The notes beneath the pieces are model-generated. The model searched no databases and had not been told where the DNA came from. It worked only from the letters and a program-made list of their open reading frames with translations. From DASXBJ01 sp036491755 (lineage in GTDB: Bacteria > Chloroflexota > Dormibacteria > Dormibacterales > Dormibacteraceae), in the NCBI GenBank assembly GCA_036491755.1, contig DASXBJ010000034.1, positions 1-13,837 of the forward strand: 13,837 nt of DNA, given 5' to 3'. Positions 6,516 through 11,658 of the stretch are shown one piece after another. How positions within the stretch are numbered: the first letter of the stretch is position 1; every line of letters starts with the position of its first letter. Made by a program: the position numbers and the translations under genes.

Positions 6516-7581
6516 GTTCCCCTCCGGAGCTGATCTGACCGTTGTCGGCCGCAGAATGGTGGCCTGGGTCCGCGAGTTGCAGTCCCCCGGACTGGTGCCC
6601 ATTGGGCGAGCTGTCATCGTGGCTGCCACTGCGCGCCGGGGCTGGAGCGGCCGGCACGCCCAGGTCGAGGAGTCGACCATCGAATCGGCGAGCTCGGAGA
6701 CGGCGCATCTCCTGCACGTCTGGAGGCGGCGGCTGCACCTCCGATGGCGGACGGCGCAATGAGCCAGCCGGTTTCGTAGGCCTCTCGGCCGTTGCCGTAC
6801 GCACCGGCTCCCATCCACGTGAATGGCCGGCTGTGGGACCTCCGGCCGTGAAAAGGGACCAGTAATGACGCTGCCGCTCCAAAAGCTCTTCATGCGTCCC
6901 CGCTTCCGCGATGCGTCCATCGACAAGGACGACGATCTTGGTGTCTCTGGGAATAGAGTCGTAACGATGTGTGGTGAAGAGGATGACCTTGGCTTGATTC
7001 AATTGAGCAAAGAGCTCAAAGACCGCACGCTCTCCGTCCGGATCCAGACTGGCTACGGGCTCATCCAGAATCATCACGGGCGCATCCTGATAGATGAGCC
7101 GTGCCAGGGCCAGGCGCTGCCATTGTCCGCCGGAGAGATCAAGGCGACCTCCAAATCCCGCGCCGACCAGGGTATCGATCCCGTCCGGCATCGCCTCAAC
7201 CACCCCGCCTAACCCGGCGATTGCGAGAGCTTCGTGGATGCCGGCGTCTTCGGTCGGCGTCTTCTCGAACCGCATCGTCACGTTCTGCCGTATGGTCAAG
7301 TAGAGGTGGGACGGCTCTTGGAAGAGCACGGCTCTGTGCGCTTGATCCGGCGGCAGGCACTCGCCCCCGTGGACCCTAACCCTGATCGTGCCCGACGTCG
7401 GCGCAAGCAATCCGGTCAGCAGCTTGACCAGCGTGCTCTTGCCGGCGCCATTCGGGCCAACGATTGCCGTCGTCCCCGTGGGGAAGGTGTAGGAGATCTC
7501 CGACAGCGCGACCTTGTGACTGTTTGGGTAGCTGTAGCTCACCGACTGCAGGTCGATCGCCAGGCCGTTCGAAGCCAACAT
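6505..7581 (-). CDS. ABC transporter ATP-binding protein with proline-rich C-terminal tail
   Basis: A 358-residue ATPase. ATG 7581 has GGGGAG just upstream and lies 14 bp after the permease stop. The nucleotide-binding domain is complete: Walker A GPNGAGKST (42-50), Q-loop Q88, signature LSGGQ (149-153), Walker B VMILDEP with catalytic E174, D-loop SLD, and switch H205 (TTHR). It resembles the NBD half of peptide exporters of the MsbA/LagD type (AGTHEELLERQRHYWSLF, about 228-244). An extra tail of about 110 residues follows, rich in Pro, Ser, Gly and Arg (PPSEVQPPPPDVQEMRRLRA), which is unusual for an NBD. It may tether the ligase, the protease or a precursor; no frame alternative explains it better. 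It should pair with the separate permease at 7596-8657 to export the modified peptide. Confidence 0.92.
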   Translation of the reverse strand: MLASNGLAIDLQSVSYSYPNSHKVALSEISYTFPTGTTAIVGPNGAGKSTLVKLLTGLLAPTSGTIRVRVHGGECLPPDQAHRAVLFQEPSHLYLTIRQNVTMRFEKTPTEDAGIHEALAIAGLGGVVEAMPDGIDTLVGAGFGGRLDLSGGQWQRLALARLIYQDAPVMILDEPVASLDPDGERAVFELFAQLNQAKVILFTTHRYDSIPRDTKIVVLVDGRIAEAGTHEELLERQRHYWSLFTAGGPTAGHSRGWEPVRTATAERPTKPAGSLRRPPSEVQPPPPDVQEMRRLRARRFDGRLLDLGVPAAPAPARSGSHDDSSPNGHQSGGLQLADPGHHSAADNGQISSGGEHVR

Positions 7582-7595
7582 GTTCTCCCCGCTTC

Positions 7596-8657
7596 CTAGC
7601 CGGTGGATCCGACCGCTAGTTCTCGCGGACGGAGGGCTGGCGCCGGCGGCCGTGCTCGCGTTACCTCCGGACTCTCAAACCTTTGGTTCAGGAAGTCGAA
7701 CACCTGGACGAGATAGCCTAGGCATTCCGTGAGCGAGCCCCAGGAGGAGGAGAATGATCTTCCCTGATTCAGCCCCATGATGAGGGCGGGCAACAGTATG
7801 GCCGCCTCGGCAATCCCTGCGGGGCTGCGCCTGATCTGCCAGAACACGACCCCCATCGCAAGCGTGATCACCGCGGCGGCGCCTATGCCAACGCCTACGC
7901 GAATCACCTGATAGTGGCGCAACAGGCGTCTCAAATTCAGCAAGTAGATATGGGAGATAGCTCGGTACTCGTCGTCGAGGATGCTCGAGTTGTGCACGCG
8001 AATGTCCCGTTGCCACGTCGCATCGATGCTTTTCTGCGTCAAATACGTCATTCGGAACAAGTCCGGCGCCGACTGTGTTTGCAGCTGGAGAAGCCGGTTG
8101 TGATACCGGGTCTCCGCAACCGTCAAGGGAACTAAAACCAGTAGGAACACATCGAGGAGCGGCGCAAGCGCTGTCAACGTCATCGCGATGGCGATCGAGG
8201 CGCCCAGCGCGCTAACGCTGCCGACGAAGGCCTCCACCAGCATGCCGGGGCGGTAACTCGCCTGACTGATGAGCAACCCATACCGTGCTTGAAAGTCGTT
8301 GTCTTCGAAGAGACGGTAAGGGACCTCGGACATCTTGCGCATGATCTGGACGTTGACCTGCTGCGATGACTCGGCCTTCAGAACGCTTGCGGCGGTCTCA
8401 TTGACGATCCGCAGGACGGCTTGCAGCGCCAGAACGGCGAACAGGCCGCCGAGCAGCACGATTCCTCGAGAGACGAAATGGCTACCCGGCCCCGCCCCTG
8501 CCAAGACAAGGGAGAAGCCCTTCCAGACGATGAGCAACATCAGCGGATACAGGAGCGACTGCACCACGCTCGTGCTTGTCCCGATGACGAAAGCCCGCCG
8601 GTCTACCTGATAGAGGAGCCGCAGCGTACCCCAACCATCACGCACCTTACGACGCAT
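7596..8657 (-). CDS. ABC transporter permease (membrane half of peptide exporter)
   Basis: A 353-residue type IV-like ABC membrane domain. I chose ATG 8657 (MRRKVRDGWGTLRLL) because it has AGGTGG 5 nt upstream and gives an 11-nt overlap with the ligase gene. An ATG 14 codons earlier would only add a slippage repeat. About six hydrophobic segments are visible, for example TSTSVVQSLLYPLMLLIVW, GIVLLGGLFAVLALQAVL, ASIAIAMTLTALAPLLDVFL and VGIGAAAVITLAMGVVFW. The cytoplasmic loop LKAESSQQVNVQIMRKMSEV, then PYRLFEDNDF, is typical of half-transporter folds. It carries no nucleotide-binding domain, which is a separate gene just downstream, and no C39 peptidase domain. Probably it forms homodimers and exports the graspetide product. 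Confidence 0.9.
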   Translation of the reverse strand: MRRKVRDGWGTLRLLYQVDRRAFVIGTSTSVVQSLLYPLMLLIVWKGFSLVLAGAGPGSHFVSRGIVLLGGLFAVLALQAVLRIVNETAASVLKAESSQQVNVQIMRKMSEVPYRLFEDNDFQARYGLLISQASYRPGMLVEAFVGSVSALGASIAIAMTLTALAPLLDVFLLVLVPLTVAETRYHNRLLQLQTQSAPDLFRMTYLTQKSIDATWQRDIRVHNSSILDDEYRAISHIYLLNLRRLLRHYQVIRVGVGIGAAAVITLAMGVVFWQIRRSPAGIAEAAILLPALIMGLNQGRSFSSSWGSLTECLGYLVQVFDFLNQRFESPEVTRARPPAPALRPRELAVGSTG

Positions 8658-9684
8658 GTGCCACCTCGCGTCCGTTGTCCCGTCCGTTGTCCCGCACATC
8701 CTCTGCCGCCCGCTCTGCGTCCTTGTACTTCGTCGTTAGCAAATCCGCCATGCTTGCCACGAGCGGCAGGCCTAACTCGAGCTCTAGCCAGAGCCACTGC
8801 CCGTTTGGATTGAGCTCCAAGAAGACGAACTCCCCGTCCGGCGTCACGATCATGTCGAGCGACGCAAAATTGAGCTCGAAGCTGGCCATCAGCCGGCGGA
8901 TCGATGCCTCCACTTGTTCCGGCAGAACAAAGATCTCGTGGTCGGGCTGTCCCGCACGCCAGTCTGTGCGCGTCGCTTCGTCGGCCTGGGAGTCCATCTT
9001 CGCGCAAAAGATCCTGTCGCCAATTACGACACAGCGAAGTTCAAACGCCTTCGGGACGTACGGCTGGAAGATCGTCGGCGCCAGGGCCACGGACGCGAGC
9101 GACTGCCCCGGGGGTAAAGTCGTCGTCAATGGCAGCCGGTATCCTTTGGCGTCGCTGACACCCAGGGCGATGAGCGGTTTGATCGCGCAATCTGTATCGC
9201 CTAATCCGTCGACAAACGTCCTCACCTCCGCCTCGGCGTTCGAAATCAGGGTATGCGGCGTCTCAAGGCCCGCCGCGCTCGCCTTGGCGAGCTGGAGCGC
9301 CTTCACCTCGGCACGGCGCAATTTATGAGGCTGCCCGACCCACAATGTGTCGAGGCTTTCGCAGAGAGCGGCCAGCGTCGCCGTAGACTGAGCCCTAACA
9401 TAGTTGTCGAGCGTTTCCGCGGTGAGACTTAGGCGGCGCCCTTCAAACAGGTTTCGCGCACGGCGATACCAAGCGGCACAGATATCAGCGAAGGCCACCT
9501 GACCATCTGCGTTCCGGAGTTCTCCCTCGATGCGCCCGTCGTGAAGTTCGATTGAGACGCTACAGGCGTGCGGAAAGTCCTCTGGGTGGAAGCGGAAAAC
9601 CGGGACGCTTCGGTCGGAGAGTTCCTGAATGACGGCATCGGCGTGCTCGTCATGATCGTTGGTAATGATCAAAACGGTAGTCAT
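8647..9684 (-). CDS. ATP-grasp ligase, MvdC/MvdD-type graspetide maturase
   Basis: A 345-residue ATP-grasp enzyme. ATG 9684 is preceded by GAGGT at about 8 nt. It opens with MTTVLIITNDHDEHADAVIQ, then VPVFRFHPEDFP, and has the family's AAWYRRARN and RRAEVKALQLAKASAAGLETP segments. The nucleotide-binding part includes CAIKPLIALG and IFQPYVPKAFELRCVVIGDR. The Mg/ATP motif is FLELNPNGQWLWLE (from F288), which is diagnostic of microviridin-type ligases. Such enzymes activate Asp/Glu side chains as acyl phosphates and form lactones with Ser/Thr or lactams with Lys. The precursors lack core Lys, so only ester rings are expected. It lies directly downstream of two precursor genes, followed by an exporter. 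It is the only ligase here, so it should modify both precursors. The C-terminus holds a short duplicated RDNGRDNGR. Confidence 0.93.
   Translation of the reverse strand: MTTVLIITNDHDEHADAVIQELSDRSVPVFRFHPEDFPHACSVSIELHDGRIEGELRNADGQVAFADICAAWYRRARNLFEGRRLSLTAETLDNYVRAQSTATLAALCESLDTLWVGQPHKLRRAEVKALQLAKASAAGLETPHTLISNAEAEVRTFVDGLGDTDCAIKPLIALGVSDAKGYRLPLTTTLPPGQSLASVALAPTIFQPYVPKAFELRCVVIGDRIFCAKMDSQADEATRTDWRAGQPDHEIFVLPEQVEASIRRLMASFELNFASLDMIVTPDGEFVFLELNPNGQWLWLELELGLPLVASMADLLTTKYKDAERAAEDVRDNGRDNGREVAHAS
8669..8692. repeat. 12-bp tandem duplication in the ligase 3' end
   Basis: CGTCCGTTGTCC occurs twice head to tail, encoding the RDNGRDNGR repeat near the ligase C-terminus just before the permease start. 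It looks like replication slippage in a tolerant tail. Confidence 0.75.
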
Positions 9685-9711
9685 CGGTTATACCTCGGCG
9701 GTTCCGACCCG

Positions 9712-9747
9712 GATGGAGAGCAGGAAACGGGCTTCCTGCCCTCCATC
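9712..9747 (-). terminator. Strong stem-loop between precursor and ligase genes (attenuator or processing site)
   Basis: Plus-strand arms GATGGAG-A-GCAGGAA (9712-9726) and TTCCTGC-C-CTCCATC (9733-9747) enclose a 6-nt loop. On the plus strand the middle pair is an A/C mismatch. In the minus-strand transcript, the direction of the operon, it becomes a G-U pair, so the RNA forms an unbroken 15-bp stem. No U-tract follows. It sits 37 bp after the last precursor and 27 bp before the ligase ATG, the usual place for partial termination or RNA processing that makes precursor mRNA exceed enzyme mRNA. Confidence 0.6.
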
Positions 9748-9784
9748 TTGTCGCCCGTTCATCGTGACGGGAGTCAGGGCCGGG

Positions 9785-9970
9785 TTAGAGGATGTCGTTG
9801 TCGTCAATGACCAGGTCGACGCCGTCGACGGTGATCCCAGAATGAGCGTTGTAGCTATTGCACTGAGCGCAGCTTTGCGTGCCGCCGCACAGCTGCGACT
9901 GCACCAACGTGTCCAGGTCACCCGCCAGCAGGACGGGTTCCGTCAGTTCGAGAGGAAGAGGCATGCTCAT
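9785..9970 (-). CDS. Graspetide precursor peptide, second copy in the operon
   Basis: A 61-residue peptide from ATG 9970 with AAAGGA about 9 nt upstream. Longer reading of the frame would only add a composition-biased stretch. The leader (about 1-30) is MSMPLPLELTEPVLLAGDLD then TLVQSQLCGG. The core (31-61) is TQSCAQCNSYNAHSG then ITVDGVDLVIDDNDIL. Hydroxyl residues T31, S33, S39, S44, T47 and aspartates D49, D52, D56, D57, D59 recur at the same positions in the sister peptide. There is no Lys or Arg anywhere. Two core cysteines (C34, C37) are specific to this copy; C28 in the leader is shared. Hydroxyls first, then a cluster of acids, is the layout expected for ATP-grasp side-chain ester formation, with the ligase gene 100 bp downstream. 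The precursor family is not one I can name. Ring number and connectivity are unknown. Confidence 0.85.
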   Translation of the reverse strand: MSMPLPLELTEPVLLAGDLDTLVQSQLCGGTQSCAQCNSYNAHSGITVDGVDLVIDDNDIL

Positions 9971-10138
9971 GATCGGGTGTCCTTTCGGATAGTCGTACCA
10001 GTGGGACCGTCTACGTATCGGGCGCCGCCGCGATTGCCGCCGTATGGCGGTCGCCGATGAAAATACGGGCCGGCCACCTGGCGCTGGGCTCCGCTTGTAG
10101 CTGGTGGCGTGCGCGAGCCGAGTGCCAGGTGACACGGA

Positions 10139-10150
10139 CCGGTCGACCGG
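10139..10150. other. 12-bp palindrome directly after the first precursor gene
   Basis: CCGGTCGACCGG is a perfect palindrome one base beyond the stop codon of the first precursor. In RNA it could form a 4-bp GC stem with a UCGA loop, a possible 3' stabiliser between the two precursor cistrons. Confidence 0.3.
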
Positions 10151-10151
10151 A

Positions 10152-10337
10152 TCAGAGGACGTCGTTGTCGTCGATGACGACGTCGACGCCGTCAACGGTG
10201 ATACCGGTCAGCAGATTGAAACTATTGGAATTTGCGTTGCTGTGTGTGCCGCCGCACAGCTGCGACTGCACCAGGGTGTCCAGGTCGCCCGCCAGCAGGA
10301 CGGGCTTCGTCAGTTCGAGAGGAAGAGGCATACTCAT
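10152..10337 (-). CDS. Graspetide precursor peptide, first copy in the operon
   Basis: A 61-residue peptide from ATG 10337 with AAAGGA 8 nt upstream, in an A-rich unstructured leader that favours high translation. A GTG 8 codons upstream would include this ribosome-binding site and is rejected. The leader differs from the sister copy only at residue 11 (Lys for Glu) over residues 1-31. The core is HSNANSNSFNLLTG then ITVDGVDVVIDDNDVL. Conserved T31, S33, S39, T44, T47 and D49, D52, D56, D57, D59 are candidate ester donors and acceptors; residue 44 is Ser in one copy and Thr in the other, so the hydroxyl is kept although the residue changes. S37 here replaces C37 of the other copy, and N34 replaces C34. 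The only basic residue is K11 in the leader. Confidence 0.86.
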   Translation of the reverse strand: MSMPLPLELTKPVLLAGDLDTLVQSQLCGGTHSNANSNSFNLLTGITVDGVDVVIDDNDVL

Positions 10338-10416
10338 GGTTGCTGTCCTTTCTACAATCACTGTTTGTGTTTTGTTCTAGGTGGTAATGGCACGGCACGA
10401 AGTGAACGACTGCGAG

Positions 10417-10491
10417 TCAGCTAATCAGGACGCCTGGGGTGGGCTCCATACCGGCGAGTGTGCTTTCGACGGCGGGAAAGCTCGGTTCCAA
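10417..10491 (-). CDS. 24-codon micro-ORF at the head of the RiPP operon
   Basis: A TTG at 10491 opens a 24-residue frame, MEPSFPAVESTLAGMEP then TPGVLIS and TGA, ending 79 bp before the first precursor start. AAGGAGGTGA (complement of 10501-10510) lies upstream; 12 nt separate GGAGG from the TTG, a little long. It is the only start in range, as an in-frame TGA lies within the ribosome-binding site. The peptide is acidic with no Lys or Arg, and has three Ser, two Thr and three Glu. I do not recognise a family. It might be a third, divergent substrate, a signalling or leader peptide controlling downstream translation, or a fortuitous frame behind a conserved ribosome-binding element. Confidence 0.45.
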   Translation of the reverse strand: MEPSFPAVESTLAGMEPTPGVLIS

Positions 10492-10500
10492 GCTAAGAGT

Positions 10501-10510
10501 TCACCTCCTT
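10501..10510 (-). promoter_or_regulatory. Near-perfect Shine-Dalgarno sequence
   Basis: AAGGAGGTGA on the minus strand is complementary over its whole length to the anti-SD end of 16S rRNA, the strongest such site in the window, yet no annotated-size gene starts near it. It implies translation of the micro-ORF or a structural or regulatory role in the operon leader. Confidence 0.6.
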
Positions 10511-10553
10511 TCGCGAGAAGTCGTGATCCCTGCGGCTGATCCCTTCAAATGGG

Positions 10554-10577
10554 TCTGCCGTCTTGATTCCCGGGAGA
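10554..10577 (-). promoter_or_regulatory. Conserved promoter-proximal box of the RiPP operon
   Basis: Plus-strand TCTGCC (10554-10559) then GTCTTGATTCCCGGG, the counterpart of the box at 1475-1498. It is 31 bp from the tandem dyad and about 60 bp upstream of the micro-ORF start. It is probably part of the RiPP operon promoter. Confidence 0.4.
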
Positions 10578-10589
10578 GCGCGCTCCCCT

Positions 10590-10630
10590 TGCTGAGCTTC
10601 ATCACGTCCGGCTGATGAGGTTTCTCATCA
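10590..10630 (-). promoter_or_regulatory. Tandem dyad operator, copy 2 (upstream of the RiPP operon)
   Basis: Site A is TGCTGA-GCT-TCATCA (10590-10604), one mismatch from copy 1. Site B is TGATGA-GGTTTC-TCATCA (10613-10630), a perfect dyad. Start-to-start distance A to B is 23 nt, exactly as in copy 1 (1512 to 1535). It lies about 100 bp upstream of the micro-ORF and 253 bp upstream of the first precursor ATG, where a regulator of the minus-strand operon would bind. Confidence 0.68.
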
Positions 10631-11219
10631 TCGGCTCGCGCCCGCGGATCGCCTTCGGTCGATAGGGCCGCCTTCGGGAAAGGGCGTGGGCGGCCCGAGA
10701 TGGTTCGGTGTGACGCTGCTATCAGGAGGCCTCGATCGCGCGATTGGGGCGCATCTCAACCCACCGCACGCCAGAGCCAGACGCGGCCAGCACATCGCGG
10801 CCGCGGCTGCGTCCAGCGAGGGCGGCGTGCTGCTCCACAACACGGCACCCGCGAGGAAGGACAACGTCGACGATGCGGTTGCAAACCGTCCGGCAGCTCC
10901 GCTGGCTGAGTTGGCCATCGCCGAAGGGAGATACCGACGGGTTCGCCTACACGCCGACAAACAGTTCCGATGCACTCACCAAGAGGACGTGACTACCTAA
11001 ATGGGTAGGAGATTCGATACCTACTTAAGAGGGATAAATCCTGACCGGCGCCGCAGGACAGAGCCCGCTGGGGGTTACGGACGCCGGCATCCGCTTGTGG
11101 CCGGGACCGCGGGTTGAGACGCTTGCGGATGCGAAGCTTTAGTTTTGGGTGCAACGAACTCCCTGCGCCGCTAACCCGGTCAGAAGTTGCGCGTTTTAAG
11201 CCCGGATTTAAGTGACGAC
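10631..11219. other. Long intergenic region between RiPP operon promoter and second regulator
   Basis: No credible gene. Open frames exist on both strands between about 10630 and 11000, but they are simply stop-poor GC-rich DNA, lack ribosome-binding sites and have Arg/Ala/Pro-biased translations. A cluster of TACC/GGTA repeats at 10993-11024 is the only clear structure. No tRNA or mobile-element signature is seen. Confidence 0.4.
10993..11024. promoter_or_regulatory. Cluster of inverted and direct CTACC/GGTAG repeats
   Basis: CTACC (10993-10997) faces GGTAG (11004-11008). GTAGG (11005-11009) in turn faces CCTAC (11020-11024). CTACCTAA and CTACTTAA form direct repeats 28 bp apart. The overlapping, locally AT-rich arrangement suggests a protein-binding region upstream of the second response regulator. 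The binding protein is unknown. Confidence 0.35.
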
Positions 11220-11248
11220 TTGGGCATGCTGCGAAAGTTATGTAAACT
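11220..11248 (+). promoter_or_regulatory. Candidate promoter of the second response regulator
   Basis: TTGGGC (11220-11225), 17-nt spacer, TAAACT (11243-11248), where the -10 fits the actinobacterial TANNNT pattern. The -35 match is modest (3/6). A perfect operator-like palindrome overlaps the -10 and the predicted start point, which supports this as a regulated promoter. Confidence 0.4.
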
Positions 11249-11260
11249 GGACAGTCCAGT
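11246..11260. promoter_or_regulatory. Perfect 15-bp palindromic operator ACTGGACAGTCCAGT
   Basis: Arms ACTGGAC and GTCCAGT around a single A. It overlaps the 3' end of the candidate -10 box and the predicted transcription start, the classical position for repression. The form resembles TetR-type operators more than NarL-type sites (inference). No TetR gene is in the window. Confidence 0.55.
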
Positions 11261-11658
11261 GATCGCCCGGACGTGCGGTGCGATCGGGGTCACCGGAGGG
11301 GTCCAGGGGTGGTTTACAGAGGGGGCGCCTCGAAGCGCTTCAAGCAACACGAACAGCCGGGGGTAGAGCAGAAACTAGTTCCGCGGCGTGCTTGGTGTGC
11401 GGATCCGTTCTGCGAGACAGGTGTGCGGGAGGGGGTGCCGCACCGCGGCCCCGTTCGTCTCCTATTCGCACGTCTCGGCGGCCATACGGCGCGCTCCGGG
11501 AGAACCGCATCGCTGTGTTCGGGATCGGCCGCTCCAAACGGTCGGAGGACGTCCCATCGCGCCGACGCTGCAGGCCGGCCAGTTGCGAGAGACGAATTCA
11601 AGCCCGTCCTGGCACGGGATTCGCCAGAACAGCCACCAACACGTCCGAACCAGATGTC
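11261..11658 (+). other. About 400-nt apparent 5' leader of the second response regulator
   Basis: Between the candidate promoter and the homology-supported start at 11659, two plus-strand frames are open. The regulator's own frame is open back to a GTG at 11278, without a ribosome-binding site. Another frame has a GTG at 11309 preceded by GGAGGGG. Neither translation looks like a folded protein and codon third-position bias is weak. It may be an untranslated leader, a short upstream cistron, or decayed sequence. Confidence 0.3.

Larger units (their letters stand above)
9785..10337 (-). repeat. Tandem duplication of the precursor gene with a diverged central segment
   Basis: The 186-bp genes at 9785-9970 and 10152-10337 are direct repeats separated by 181 bp. 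Nucleotide identity is very high over the leader codons and high over the last 16 codons. Between them, residues 32-45 keep only 6 of 14 amino acids. The conserved-variable-conserved pattern is typical of precursor families where leader and ring-forming residues are constrained. Confidence 0.8.

Noticed and set aside
6516..6926. N-terminal extension of the protease frame by 137 codons
   Set aside because: Arg/Ser/Cys-rich with no domain, lies inside the ATPase gene, and the ATG at 6515 has its own GGAGGGG and begins the protease fold directly.
9876..9890. Double-glycine (C39 peptidase) leader cleavage site LCGG
   Set aside because: Neither ABC protein carries a C39 domain, so bacteriocin-type cleavage by the exporter is not supported. 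The CGG boundary is only a candidate for the serine protease.
9971..10195. N-terminal extension of the second precursor's frame
   Set aside because: The extension runs back into the first precursor's antisense-frame remnants. MSMPLPLEL with AAAGGA upstream matches the sister gene exactly.
10628..11000. Overlapping 104- to 115-codon frames on both strands
   Set aside because: No ribosome-binding sites, no recognisable domains, both strands open as in random high-GC DNA.
11278..11658. 127-residue N-terminal extension of the second response regulator
   Set aside because: Absent in the paralogue, which aligns gap-free from 11659; no ribosome-binding site and poor third-position bias. Kept as an open question in the findings.
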